Assembly (NCBI RefSeq): GCF_003935375.1 | Contig: NZ_RHQM01000012.1 | Span: 99,748-163,747, forward strand | Length of the DNA: 64,000 nt | Direction of reading: 5' to 3' | Source of the DNA: Stutzerimonas xanthomarina | GTDB lineage: Bacteria > Pseudomonadota > Gammaproteobacteria > Pseudomonadales > Pseudomonadaceae | Part shown: piece after piece, positions 35,791 through 44,164 of the stretch | Layout of the letters: each line of letters opens with the position of its first letter | Position numbering within the stretch: the first letter of the stretch is position 1 | The notes under the pieces: generated by a model | The model's input: only the letters and a program-made list of their open reading frames with translations | The model's database searches: none | Told to the model about the DNA's origin: nothing | Made by a program: the position numbers and the translations under genes

Positions 35791-35948
35791 GCCGCTCGGG
35801 CGTCTGCGCCGCGTGCAAGTGCCGGGTGTTGGAAGGCAGCGTAAGCATGCGCAGCAATCAGGTGTTGAGCGAGAGCGAAGTGCGTCAGGGCTGGGCAATG
35901 GCCTGTCAGGCCGAACCGCGCAGCGCCGAATTGCAGGTGGAGTACTGA
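35784..35948 (+). pseudogene. 3' fragment of a 2Fe-2S ferredoxin-domain gene
   Basis: In the frame starting at 35784 the DNA encodes CRSGVCAACKC, the plant-type ferredoxin cluster motif, followed by RVLEGSVSMRSNQVL and a normal C-terminus CQAEPRSAELQVEY before a TGA. The N-terminal part of the protein is missing and there is no start codon. It abuts the dgkA fragment in another frame, so both are remains of a deletion that joined two genes. Confidence 0.75.
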
Positions 35949-35987
35949 GATGCAAAAGGCCCTGGTTTGCATGATTTGACGCAGCGT

Positions 35988-36020
35988 CCGCCGGATAACG
36001 GCATAGCCTTTATCCGGCGG
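35988..36020. repeat. Palindromic hairpin CCGCCGGATAA type
   Basis: CCGCCGGATAA and TTATCCGGCGG form a perfect 11-base stem with an 11-base loop between the deletion scar and the next gene. It may act as a terminator or be a dispersed extragenic palindrome. Confidence 0.6.
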
Positions 36021-36040
36021 GCGGAAGCGCCTGGGCAGTC

Positions 36041-36062
36041 GAAAAGGCCGTCGGCCGTTTTC
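36041..36062 (-). terminator. Possible terminator of the persulfide dioxygenase-like gene
   Basis: On the minus strand GGCC-GAC-GGCC is flanked by AAAA and TTTT, giving a short stem with one bulge followed by T residues 30 bases after the stop codon. Confidence 0.4.
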
Positions 36063-36091
36063 CACCCTTGGCGGGTTGCCCCGCGGCGGGC

Positions 36092-37486
36092 TTAGCGCTC
36101 CGCCACCGGCAGATCGTGCTTCTGCCAGGCGATCCACGAGCCGGGCACGTTTACCACGTCGCGGAAACCCTCGCGCTTTAGGGTGCTGGCTGCGATCGAG
36201 GCGCGGTAGCCGCTGCCGCAATAGGTCGCCACGGTCCTGTTCTTGTCCAGTTGCTCCAGTCCTTCGGGCAGATGGGCGACGAAGGCGTGGCGGGCGTCGG
36301 GTACGCGGCCTTGCTCGACCTCCTCGGGGGGGCGCACGTCGAGTACCTGGACCTCGGTATCGTCGCGGCGCCGGTTCAGCTCGTGCACCGTCCACTGGCC
36401 GACACTGGCCAGGGGCAGGCCTGCGTTCTGCCAGTCGGTCATGCCGTTGCGCAGATAGCCTTCCACCCGATCAAGACCGATCCGATACAGCTGCAGCGTG
36501 GCCTGGTAGATCTGCTCGCTGTCCTCACCGATCAGGTAGATCGGTCGCTGATCGTCGAGCATCCAGCCGGCCCAGCTGACGAATTCGTTCTGCAGGGCGA
36601 TGTTCAGCGCGCCGGGCACATGGCCGCCGCCGAAGGCGAGGATCGAGCGTAGGTCGACCAGTTGCACGGCGCTGTGGTCGGCGCTGCGCTCGGCGAATTC
36701 TTCCGGCGACAGCGGCGCCGGCAGTGACGGGCCGTGCATGCGTGCAGCCGGGCGCACGTTGAGCTTCTTCAGCCTCGCGTAGTGACGCGGCGGCTCGGGC
36801 ATGCCGCTGAGCAGCCAGTCGATGAATTCGGCCTCGTTGCGCCGCTGGTTGAGCGCCGGGTTGAACAACAGCTCGTTGCCAAGCGTGGAGCGCCGCCGGT
36901 CGCCGATCGACTTGCCGCACGCCGAGCCCGCGCCGTGACAGGGGTAGATCTCGACACGCTCACCGAGCGGCAGGTAGCGGGTGAACAGCGTGGCGTAGAG
37001 CTGCGCGGCCAGTTGCTTGGTGCTGTCCTCGCCGAGCAGGTCGGGGCGGCCGACGTCGAGGTTGAACAGGGTGTCGCCGGTGAACAGGGCGAAGGGCTCA
37101 TCGCCCTGCTGGCCGTCGCGCAGCAGCAGCGAGATGTGTTCCGGCGTGTGGCCGGGCGAGTAGATGATTTCCAGGCTGACCTGGCCGAGTTCCAGCACCT
37201 CGCCGTCGGCAGCCTGACGCAGCTCGAAACCGTAGTTCGCCGAGCAGCCACCGATGATCTCGGCGCCGCTGCGTTCGGCCAGCGCCTGGGCACCGGAGAC
37301 GAAGTCGGCATGGATATGGGTTTCGATGGCATAGGCGATGCGCAGCCCTTTCTCGCGGGCCAGATCGAGGTAGATATCGACGTCGCGTCGCGGGTCGATC
37401 ACTGCGGCGACTGCGGCCTTGCTGTCGCCCACCAGGTAGGAAATCTGCGCCAGGCCGTCGGTATAGATCGGGTCGAAGACCAGCAT
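36092..37486 (-). CDS. Persulfide dioxygenase-like MBL-fold protein with rhodanese domains
   Basis: The 464-residue protein joins an ETHE1-like metallo-beta-lactamase domain (THIHADFVSG, PGHTPEHISLLL, TGDTLFNLDVGRPDL, residues 1-240) to two rhodanese domains. The first rhodanese lacks a cysteine in its loop (YLIGEDSEQ). The second has the active-site CGSGYRAS. Such proteins oxidise persulfides to sulfite and move sulfur, a role in sulfide detoxification in the cytoplasm. It is a single gene, 72 bases downstream of trmA in the same direction. Confidence 0.85.
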   Translation of the reverse strand: MLVFDPIYTDGLAQISYLVGDSKAAVAAVIDPRRDVDIYLDLAREKGLRIAYAIETHIHADFVSGAQALAERSGAEIIGGCSANYGFELRQAADGEVLELGQVSLEIIYSPGHTPEHISLLLRDGQQGDEPFALFTGDTLFNLDVGRPDLLGEDSTKQLAAQLYATLFTRYLPLGERVEIYPCHGAGSACGKSIGDRRRSTLGNELLFNPALNQRRNEAEFIDWLLSGMPEPPRHYARLKKLNVRPAARMHGPSLPAPLSPEEFAERSADHSAVQLVDLRSILAFGGGHVPGALNIALQNEFVSWAGWMLDDQRPIYLIGEDSEQIYQATLQLYRIGLDRVEGYLRNGMTDWQNAGLPLASVGQWTVHELNRRRDDTEVQVLDVRPPEEVEQGRVPDARHAFVAHLPEGLEQLDKNRTVATYCGSGYRASIAASTLKREGFRDVVNVPGSWIAWQKHDLPVAER

Positions 37487-37558
37487 GGTTGCAGCTCCGT
37501 AACGGCTGAATGGTTACGGATGTGGAACGTCGACGGGTGGCCGACGTTCACTCGGCGA

Positions 37559-38647
37559 TCATTTGCGAACCAGTAGCACCCCGGACTCCATGTGGTGGGT
37601 GTAGGGGAACTGGTCGAACAGCGCACAGCGCTCGATGCGGTGGGTATCGGCCAGCTGGGCGATGTTCTGCGCCAGGGTTTCCGGGTTGCAGGAGATGTAG
37701 AGGATGCGCTCGAAGCGACGGGCCAGTTCGCAGGTGTCCGGGTCCATGCCGGCGCGCGGTGGGTCGACAAAGATGCTGCCGAAGTCGTAGCTCTTCAGGT
37801 CGATATGGGCCAGGCGGCGGAACGGGCGCACCTCGTTCAGCGCCTGGGTCAGCTCCTCGGCTGAGAGACGCACCAGCTCGATGTTGTCGATGCCGTTGTC
37901 GGCGATGTTGGCCAGCGCGGCGTTGACCGAGGTCTTGCTGATCTCGGTGGCCAGCACGCGGCGCACGCGGGTGGCCAGCGGCAGGGTGAAGTTGCCGTTG
38001 CCGCAGTAGAGTTCGAGCAGGTCGTCGTCGCGCTCACCGAGCGCCTCGAAGGCCCAGTTCAGCATCTTCTGGCAGACCTCGCCGTTGGGCTGGGTGAAGG
38101 CCCCTTCCGGTTGGCGATAGCGGAAGGGTCGCCCGGCGACCGCCAGCTGTTCCTCCACGTAATCGCGACCGATGACGATGCGCTTGCCCTTGGAGCGGCC
38201 GACGATGCTGACGCCCAGCGCTTCGGCTAGCTTTTCTGCCTCCTGCTGCCAGGCATCGTCCAGCGGGCGGTGGTAGGCGAGGGTAATCAGCGCATCGCCG
38301 GCCAGGGTGGTGAGGAATTCGACCTGGAACAGTTTGAAGCTGAGCACTTCCGACGCCTGCCAGGCAGCCTTCAGCTGCGGCATCAGCTCGTTGATGCGGC
38401 GACTGGCGATGGGGAAGTCGTCGATCAGAATGGCTTTGTGCTTGTCGCCCTGCTCGAACATTGCGTAGTGGCGCTGGCCCTCCTCGCGCCACAGGCGGAA
38501 TTCGGTGCGCAGGCGGTAATGCTCGCGGGGCGAGTCGAAGACTTCCGGTGCCGGTGCATCGAACGGCGCCAGCAGTTCCACCAGCCGGGCGGCTTTCTCG
38601 GCGAGTTGGGCGTCGTAGGTGGCGGGGTCGAATTGCGGAGCGCTCAT
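37559..38647 (-). CDS. trmA: tRNA (uracil-5-)-methyltransferase TrmA
   Basis: The 362-residue enzyme forms 5-methyluridine at position 54 of tRNA. SAM-binding [14 protein letters not shown], the FVDPPRAG motif and the catalytic cysteine in [12 protein letters not shown] are all present. The N-terminus (about residues 1-120) matches TrmA rather than the TRAM-containing RlmD/RlmC. The start at 38647 is preferred over an upstream frame that runs through repeat DNA. Confidence 0.93.
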   Translation of the reverse strand: MSAPQFDPATYDAQLAEKAARLVELLAPFDAPAPEVFDSPREHYRLRTEFRLWREEGQRHYAMFEQGDKHKAILIDDFPIASRRINELMPQLKAAWQASEVLSFKLFQVEFLTTLAGDALITLAYHRPLDDAWQQEAEKLAEALGVSIVGRSKGKRIVIGRDYVEEQLAVAGRPFRYRQPEGAFTQPNGEVCQKMLNWAFEALGERDDDLLELYCGNGNFTLPLATRVRRVLATEISKTSVNAALANIADNGIDNIELVRLSAEELTQALNEVRPFRRLAHIDLKSYDFGSIFVDPPRAGMDPDTCELARRFERILYISCNPETLAQNIAQLADTHRIERCALFDQFPYTHHMESGVLLVRK

Positions 38648-38723
38648 GAAGACTCTTGGAAAGGTAGGTAAATCGTAGGGTGAATCGGGGCGCGCAGCTG
38701 GCGCTTCATCCATCCACCGTTAC

Positions 38724-38769
38724 CGCAGCGTAGGGTGGATGAGAAAAGCGTCATCCACCCTACGCTGCG
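38724..38769. repeat. Palindromic repeat, GTAGGGTGGATGA type
   Basis: A perfect 19-base inverted repeat (core GCAGCGTAGGGTGGATGA) with an eight-base loop ends two bases before the stop codon of the permease gene. A degenerate copy lies at about 38677-38720 and a shorter one at 21740. It is a host repeat that could also terminate permease transcription. Confidence 0.8.
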
Positions 38770-38770
38770 A

Positions 38771-40066
38771 TCAGCCGGCGAACCAGCCCAGCTTGACCAC
38801 GAACAGCGCCGAGAGAATCCACATCGCCGGGCTTAGCTCGCGCCAGCGGCCGGCCAGCAGCTTGATCGCCGTCCACGCGATGAAGCCGAAGGCAATGCCG
38901 TTGGCGATGGAGAAGGTCAGCGGCATGGCCAGCGCGGCAACCACGACCGGTGCGGCGACGGTGAGGTCGTCCCAGTCGATGTTGGCCAGGCTGCTCATCA
39001 TCAGTACGGCGACGAACAGCAGCGCCGGTGCGGTGGCGTAGGCCGGCACGGCACCGGCCAGCGGGGCGAAGAACAGACTGAGCAGGAACAGCAGGGCGAC
39101 CACGCAGGCGGTCAGGCCGGTGCGGCCACCGGCGGCGGTACCGGCGGCGGACTCGATGTAGCTGGTGGTGGTCGAGGTGCCCAGTGCGGCGCCGGCCATG
39201 GTTGCGGTGCTGTCAGCCAGCAGGGCGCGGCCCAGGCGCGGCATCTTGCCGTCCTTGTCCAGCAGGTCGGCCTTCTGCGCCACGCCGATCAGGGTGCCGG
39301 AGGTGTCGAACAGGTCGACGAAGAGAAAGGCGAAGATCACGCTGATCAGGCCGATATCCAGCGCGCCCATGATGTCCAGCTGCATAAGGGTCGGCGCCAG
39401 CGACGGCGGCATCGACACCACGCCGTTGAGCTGCGACAGGCCGAGCAGGATCGACAGGCCAGTGACCACCAGAATGCCGATCATCACCGCACCGGTGACC
39501 TGGCGATAGGCCAGCGCGGCGATCAGGAAAAAGCCCAGGCAGGCCAGCAGCGGGCCGCCGGCGCTGAGGTCACCGAGGCCGACCAGTGTGGCCGGGTTGT
39601 CGACGACGATGCCGGCGTTCTTCAGCGCGATGATCGCCAGGAACAGGCCGATACCCGCGGCGATGCCGGCACGCAGGGCCAGCGGAATGCTGTGGATGAT
39701 CCACTCGCGGATCTTGAAGATCGACAGGCCGAAGAAGATCACGCCCGAGAGGAACACCGCACCCAGCGCAGTCTGCCAGGTGTAGCCCATGGTCAGCACG
39801 ACGGTGTAGGTGAAGAAGGCGTTCAGACCCATGCCCGGCGCCAGCGCGATCGGGTAGTTGGCAACCAGGCCCATGATCGCCGAGCCGATGGCCGCGGCCA
39901 GGCAGGTGGCAACGAACACCGCGCCGTGATCCATGCCGGTTTCGGCGAGGATGCTCGGGTTGACGAAGAGGATGTAGGCCATCGTCAGGAAGGTGGTGAT
40001 ACCGGCCAGGACCTCGGTGCGCAGCGTGGTGTTGTGCGCCTTGAGTTGAAATAGCTTTTCCAGCAT
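38771..40066 (-). CDS. NCS2 family purine permease (AzgA/GhxP-like)
   Basis: The 431-residue inner-membrane protein has about 12-14 helices. The signatures are TTFLTMAYILFVNPSIL, NYPIALAPGMGLNAFFTY, and FLFVDLFDTSGTLIGVA with GTSTTTSYIESAAG. These define the AzgA-like branch that imports guanine, hypoxanthine or adenine with protons. The exact base is not clear. The 5' leader shows no purine riboswitch. It is transcribed away from the DJ-1 gene. Confidence 0.9.
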   Translation of the reverse strand: MLEKLFQLKAHNTTLRTEVLAGITTFLTMAYILFVNPSILAETGMDHGAVFVATCLAAAIGSAIMGLVANYPIALAPGMGLNAFFTYTVVLTMGYTWQTALGAVFLSGVIFFGLSIFKIREWIIHSIPLALRAGIAAGIGLFLAIIALKNAGIVVDNPATLVGLGDLSAGGPLLACLGFFLIAALAYRQVTGAVMIGILVVTGLSILLGLSQLNGVVSMPPSLAPTLMQLDIMGALDIGLISVIFAFLFVDLFDTSGTLIGVAQKADLLDKDGKMPRLGRALLADSTATMAGAALGTSTTTSYIESAAGTAAGGRTGLTACVVALLFLLSLFFAPLAGAVPAYATAPALLFVAVLMMSSLANIDWDDLTVAAPVVVAALAMPLTFSIANGIAFGFIAWTAIKLLAGRWRELSPAMWILSALFVVKLGWFAG

Positions 40067-40197
40067 GGTCGATCCTCTATGTGCCGGTCAGTGTGAGGGC
40101 TGTCGCCTCTGGCGGGCGATTCGCGTGTCATCGCAAAAGCCGCGCATCTTACACCGGGCGGCAGCGCGGTTGAATTTCCATTGAGCAGGTGAAGGCC

Positions 40198-40761
40198 ATG
40201 AGCAAACGAGTCCTGATTCCGATCGCCGACGGTTCCGAAGACCTGGAGGCCATCACCCTGATCGACGTGCTACGGCGTGCCGAGTTCGAGGTGTTGGTCG
40301 CCAGTGCCGAAGAGCGGCGCATGCTGACCTGCGCGCGCGGTACCCGGATCACCGCCGACGCCATGCTGCTCGACGTGCTGGCGCAGGATTTTGACCTGAT
40401 CGTGCTGCCCGGCGGCATGCCGGGCGCGAAGACCCTCGGCGAGCTGGAGCCGCTGGCCGAGCGTGTTCGCCAGCAGGCCCGTGCCGGGCTCGATTTCGCC
40501 GCGATCTGCGCCGCACCGGCGGTCGCGCTGCATCCCTACGGCGTGCTCAAAGGCCGCCAGGTGACCTGCTATCCGGGCATGAGCGACAACCTCACCGGCA
40601 CACATTTCCTCGACCAGCCGGTGGTGGTGGACGGCAACTGCATCACCAGTCAGGGCCCGGCGACCGCCCTGGAATTCGCCCTGAGCCTGGTGGAGCGTCT
40701 GGCCGGACGGGGCAAGCGGCGCGAGGTGGCCGACGCCATGCTGGTGCCGGCGACGAACTAA
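40198..40761 (+). CDS. DJ-1 family protein (YajL-like)
   Basis: The 187-residue protein has the DJ-1 start VLIPIADGSEDLEAITLIDVLRRA with the conserved glutamate, and the reactive cysteine in AAICAAPAVAL. It is the small DJ-1/YajL type thought to repair glycated or oxidised proteins. The start at 40198 has CAGGTGAAGG upstream; ATG 40189 is possible. It is distinct from the Hsp31-like paralogue at 6246. Confidence 0.86.
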   Translation: MSKRVLIPIADGSEDLEAITLIDVLRRAEFEVLVASAEERRMLTCARGTRITADAMLLDVLAQDFDLIVLPGGMPGAKTLGELEPLAERVRQQARAGLDFAAICAAPAVALHPYGVLKGRQVTCYPGMSDNLTGTHFLDQPVVVDGNCITSQGPATALEFALSLVERLAGRGKRREVADAMLVPATN

Positions 40762-40833
40762 CCTCGTCCCGGATCGGTCACTCCTTGCATTGCCGGAAGT
40801 CCCGGCGGCAACTGGCTAGAGCCGAGGAGAACG

Positions 40834-41811
40834 ATGGACAGTGTCGATCTGGCGGTGCTGCGGCGCGCCCGCGACTGGTTGCGCGACGGCCACGCGGTGG
40901 TGCTCTACACGGTGCTGGAAACCTGGGGCAGTGCGCCACGTCCGGTGGGTTCGCTGCTGGCGCTGCGCGGCGATGGCCGCGTTGAAGGCTCGGTGTCTGG
41001 CGGCTGCGTCGAGGACGATCTGCTCGCCCGGGTCATGGCTGACCAGCCACCGTCGACCTGCCAGCTGATCACCTATGGCGTGAGCAAGGAAGAATCCGCG
41101 CGTTTCGGTCTGCCCTGTGGTGGCACCCTGCGCCTGCTGCAGGAGCCATTGCGCGATGCCGGTTGGATCGACGAGCTGCTGCGGCGCTGCGCCGCACACG
41201 AGCGGCTGCTGCGCTGCGTGGATATCGCCAGTGGTGACGTAACGCTGCAAACCGCCGGCCGCGACGCCGCGCTGCAGTTCGATGGCCATACCCTGCGCGC
41301 CCCATTCGGCCCGGCCTGGCGCCTGCTGATGATCGGCGCCGGGCAGCTGTCGCGTTATGTCGCCGACCTGGCCCACGGCCTCGGCTTCGAGGTGCTGATC
41401 TGCGACCCGCGCGAAGGTTATGCCCACGATTGGGATGCGGCCGCCGTGCGCTTCGTGCCCGGCATGCCGGACGATGCCGTGGTGGCCATCGAGCCGGATG
41501 CGCACACCGCCATCGTCGCGCTGACCCACGACCCGCGGCTGGACGACATGGCACTGCTTACCGCGCTGCAATCGGAGGCTTTCTACGTCGGCGCGCTGGG
41601 CTCGCGGGCCAACAGCGAAAAGCGCAAGGCGCGCCTGCTGTCGTTGGGCCTCGGCGAGCGCCAGGTGCAGCGGTTGCACGGCCCCATCGGCTTGCCCATC
41701 GGCAGCCGTACACCGGCGGAAATCGCGCTGTCCTTGATGGCCGAAGTGGTTGCGCTGAAAAACGGCGCTCTGGTCAGCCAGGCGTTGCCGGAACAACAGC
41801 GCTGTGCCTGA
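40834..41811 (+). CDS. XdhC family molybdenum enzyme accessory protein
   Basis: The 325-residue protein has an N-terminal XdhC/CoxI domain (TVLETWGSAPRPVGSLLAL, GSVSGGCVED, GLPCGGT) and a C-terminal Rossmann domain (LMIGAGQLSRYVADLA, GALGSRANSEKR). XdhC proteins hold, sulfurate and insert the molybdenum cofactor into xanthine-dehydrogenase-type enzymes. It precedes the PaoABC-type subunit genes and overlaps the MobA-like gene, so it is probably their dedicated helper (PaoD role). Confidence 0.88.
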   Translation: MDSVDLAVLRRARDWLRDGHAVVLYTVLETWGSAPRPVGSLLALRGDGRVEGSVSGGCVEDDLLARVMADQPPSTCQLITYGVSKEESARFGLPCGGTLRLLQEPLRDAGWIDELLRRCAAHERLLRCVDIASGDVTLQTAGRDAALQFDGHTLRAPFGPAWRLLMIGAGQLSRYVADLAHGLGFEVLICDPREGYAHDWDAAAVRFVPGMPDDAVVAIEPDAHTAIVALTHDPRLDDMALLTALQSEAFYVGALGSRANSEKRKARLLSLGLGERQVQRLHGPIGLPIGSRTPAEIALSLMAEVVALKNGALVSQALPEQQRCA

Positions 41812-42394
41812 AGCGGGCGTCTGCGCCATCGTTCTCGCCGCGGGGCAGGGCAGCCGTTATCGCGCGGCCGGTGGGGCGGACAAGTTGCTGGCGGCCAGCC
41901 TGGCTGCTGCGTCTTCGCCGCCGGTGCTGGCGGCCACGCTGGCCAACCTTCGTGGTGTCGCTGAACGGCTGCTGGTGGTGACCCGTGCAGACAATCTGCC
42001 TCTGCGCGACTGGCTGAGCGCCAACGCTGCCGACTGCGAGGTGCTTGCGCTGGAATCCCGCGGGCTCGGCCATAGCCTTGCGCGGGCCGTGGCCCAGGCG
42101 CCGGCAGGACGTGGCTGGCTGGTGGCGCTGGCCGATATGCCCTATGTGCAGCCGTGGACCCTGCGCGAGATCGCGGCTGCAATCCGCGAAGACAACCTGG
42201 TTGTGCCGACCTATGACGGCCGCCCCGGCCATCCGCGCGGCATCGGCAGCGCCCATCGCGATGCGCTGCTGCAGCTGGATGGTGATCGCGGTGCCCAGGT
42301 GCTTTTCGCGGCGCACCCGGTACTGGAGCTCGCCCTGAACGATCCCGGTGTACTGCAGGACATCGACCATCCCGATGATCGCCGGCAGGCCTGA
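41804..42394 (+). CDS. MobA/MocA-like molybdenum cofactor nucleotidyltransferase
   Basis: The 196-residue protein begins at GTG with IVLAAGQGSRYRAAGGADKLL, the nucleotide-binding loop of MobA-like transferases, and has VALADMPYVQP as metal site. It would attach CMP or GMP to molybdopterin. Association with a PaoABC/XdhC locus points to a MocA role, making the cytosine dinucleotide form, but this is inference. It overlaps the xdhC-type gene by eight bases. Confidence 0.82.
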   Translation: MPEAGVCAIVLAAGQGSRYRAAGGADKLLAASLAAASSPPVLAATLANLRGVAERLLVVTRADNLPLRDWLSANAADCEVLALESRGLGHSLARAVAQAPAGRGWLVALADMPYVQPWTLREIAAAIREDNLVVPTYDGRPGHPRGIGSAHRDALLQLDGDRGAQVLFAAHPVLELALNDPGVLQDIDHPDDRRQA

Positions 42395-42668
42395 ACGCCA
42401 ATCGTCGTGGCGGTTACCGGAAACCGGCACGAAGCAAATGTCTGGTGAACGCAGCGCAGCGCAGCGCCGCGCCGTAACGGGCCGCGTGGGTGACCTGAGC
42501 CGATTCGCGGGCAGGCTCGGGCCGCGCGGCGCCACGTCGTTCGCGGCGAGATGACTCTCAGCCAGCGGCAGCCACTCGACCGGCAGGGCTGAACGATTTT
42601 CGCACCACGCCAGTCGTACCCCAAGACGCACGGACAGCGCATACCAACGCCCAAACCGTGAGGCCGCC

Positions 42669-43181
42669 ATGAGCGAAAATTCTTCAGCTGCAGGCCAGAC
42701 CTGCACCATCAGCCTGGAGCTGAACGGCGAACGCCGTGAGCTCCAGGTGCAACCCTGGACCACCTTGCTCGACCTGCTGCGCGACCAGCTCGGCCTGACC
42801 GGCACCAAGAAAGGCTGCGATCACGGCCAGTGCGGTGCCTGCACGGTGCTGCTCGACGGTCGGCGTATCAACAGCTGCCTGACCCTGGCGGTGATGCACG
42901 ACGGCGCCAGCCTGACCACCATCGAAGGCCTGGCCAGCGATGCGACGCTGCATCCGTTGCAGGCTGCGTTCGTCAAGCACGATGCCTTCCAGTGCGGCTA
43001 CTGCACGCCGGGGCAGATCTGCTCGGCAGCCGGGCTAGCAGCGGAGAACCGTGCCAGCAGCCGCGATGAGATTCGCGAACACATGAGCGGCAACCTCTGC
43101 CGCTGCGGCGCCTATCCCAACATCCTCGCCGCCATCGAGGACGCACTGCCGACGCTGCGCGGCCAGGAGGGTGCGCAATGA
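42669..43181 (+). CDS. Aldehyde dehydrogenase 2Fe-2S subunit (PaoA-like)
   Basis: The 170-residue electron-transfer subunit holds two 2Fe-2S centres. Cysteines are in [12 protein letters not shown] with a later C in INSCLT, and in [10 protein letters not shown] and [12 protein letters not shown]. It is close to E. coli PaoA (YagT) but begins [10 protein letters not shown] and has no twin-arginine signal; the upstream frame also shows none. The 274 bases before it contain no gene and probably the promoter. It overlaps the next gene by four bases. Confidence 0.88.
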   Translation: MSENSSAAGQTCTISLELNGERRELQVQPWTTLLDLLRDQLGLTGTKKGCDHGQCGACTVLLDGRRINSCLTLAVMHDGASLTTIEGLASDATLHPLQAAFVKHDAFQCGYCTPGQICSAAGLAAENRASSRDEIREHMSGNLCRCGAYPNILAAIEDALPTLRGQEGAQ

Positions 43182-44164
43182 CGCCGTTCAGCTATCAGCG
43201 CCCCGAACGTATCGACCAGGCCATCGCCCTGCACGGGCCGCAGAGCCGCTACATCGCCGGCGGCACCAACCTGCTCGACCTGATGAAAGAGAATGTGCTG
43301 CAACCCGGCCAGCTCATCGACATCAACGGCCTGCCGCTGCGCGAGATCGAGCAGACCGCCGAGGGCGGCCTGCGCATCGGTGCGCTGGTGAGCAACGCCG
43401 ACCTGGCCTGGCACCCGCAGATCGAACAGCGCTACCCGCTGCTGAGCAAGGCGATTCTCGCCGGGGCTTCGCCGCAGCTGCGCAATATGGCCAGCACCGG
43501 CGGCAACCTGCTGCAACGCACCCGTTGCTACTACTTCTACGACACCGCCACGCCCTGCAACAAACGTGAGCCCGGCTCCGGTTGCAGCGCGCGTGACGGA
43601 CGCAATCGCATACACGCGGTTCTCGGTGCCAGCGAACACTGCGTCGCCGTGCATCCGTCGGACATGTGCGTGGCGCTGGCGGCGCTGGATGCCCGGGTGC
43701 ATGTGGAGGGGCCGCACGGCAAGCGACGCCTGGAACTGGTGGACTTCCACCGGCTGCCCGGCGACCAGCCGCAGCAGGACAACGTACTCGTCGAGGGCGA
43801 GCTGATCACCGCCATCGAGCTGCCGGTGGAAGGTTTTGCCAGCCACTGCGCCTATCTCAAGGTGCGTGACCGCGCCTCCTACGCCTTCGCTCTGGTGTCC
43901 GTTGCGGCGGCGCTGGAGATGGATGGCGACGTCATCCGCCGCGGGCGTATCGCGCTCGGTGGCGTGGCGCACAAACCCTGGCGCCTGGAAGAAGCCGAAG
44001 AACTGCTCAGCGGCAAGCGTGCCGAACCAGATTGCTTCGCCGCCGCGGCTGATTGCCTGCTGCAAGGCGCGCAGCCACTCGCCGACAACGCTTTCAAGAT
44101 CGACCTGGCTCGGCGCGCCATCGTGCGTGCACTGACCGAAGCCGCCGGAGGAACCGTCCGATGA
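43178..44164 (+). CDS. Aldehyde dehydrogenase FAD subunit (PaoB-like)
   Basis: The 328-residue protein has the FAD-binding fold of xanthine-dehydrogenase-type medium subunits ([25 protein letters not shown]). An inserted cysteine-rich loop, [20 protein letters not shown], matches the extra 4Fe-4S site of PaoB. It passes electrons from the molybdenum subunit via the 2Fe-2S subunit. ATGA-type overlaps on both sides show tight coupling. Confidence 0.88.
   Translation: MTPFSYQRPERIDQAIALHGPQSRYIAGGTNLLDLMKENVLQPGQLIDINGLPLREIEQTAEGGLRIGALVSNADLAWHPQIEQRYPLLSKAILAGASPQLRNMASTGGNLLQRTRCYYFYDTATPCNKREPGSGCSARDGRNRIHAVLGASEHCVAVHPSDMCVALAALDARVHVEGPHGKRRLELVDFHRLPGDQPQQDNVLVEGELITAIELPVEGFASHCAYLKVRDRASYAFALVSVAAALEMDGDVIRRGRIALGGVAHKPWRLEEAEELLSGKRAEPDCFAAAADCLLQGAQPLADNAFKIDLARRAIVRALTEAAGGTVR

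Noticed and set aside
35552..35974. Intact DgkA of about 140 residues
   Set aside because: Only the first third resembles DgkA. The rest is an out-of-frame read of a ferredoxin-domain remnant.
40067..40197. Purine riboswitch upstream of the NCS2 permease
   Set aside because: The leader lacks the conserved purine aptamer loops and is GC-rich with no three-way junction that I could fold.
42430..42480. Short GCAGC tandem repeats as a CRISPR or regulatory array
   Set aside because: Only a few imperfect copies of a five-base unit in GC-rich DNA, with no spacers or conserved context.
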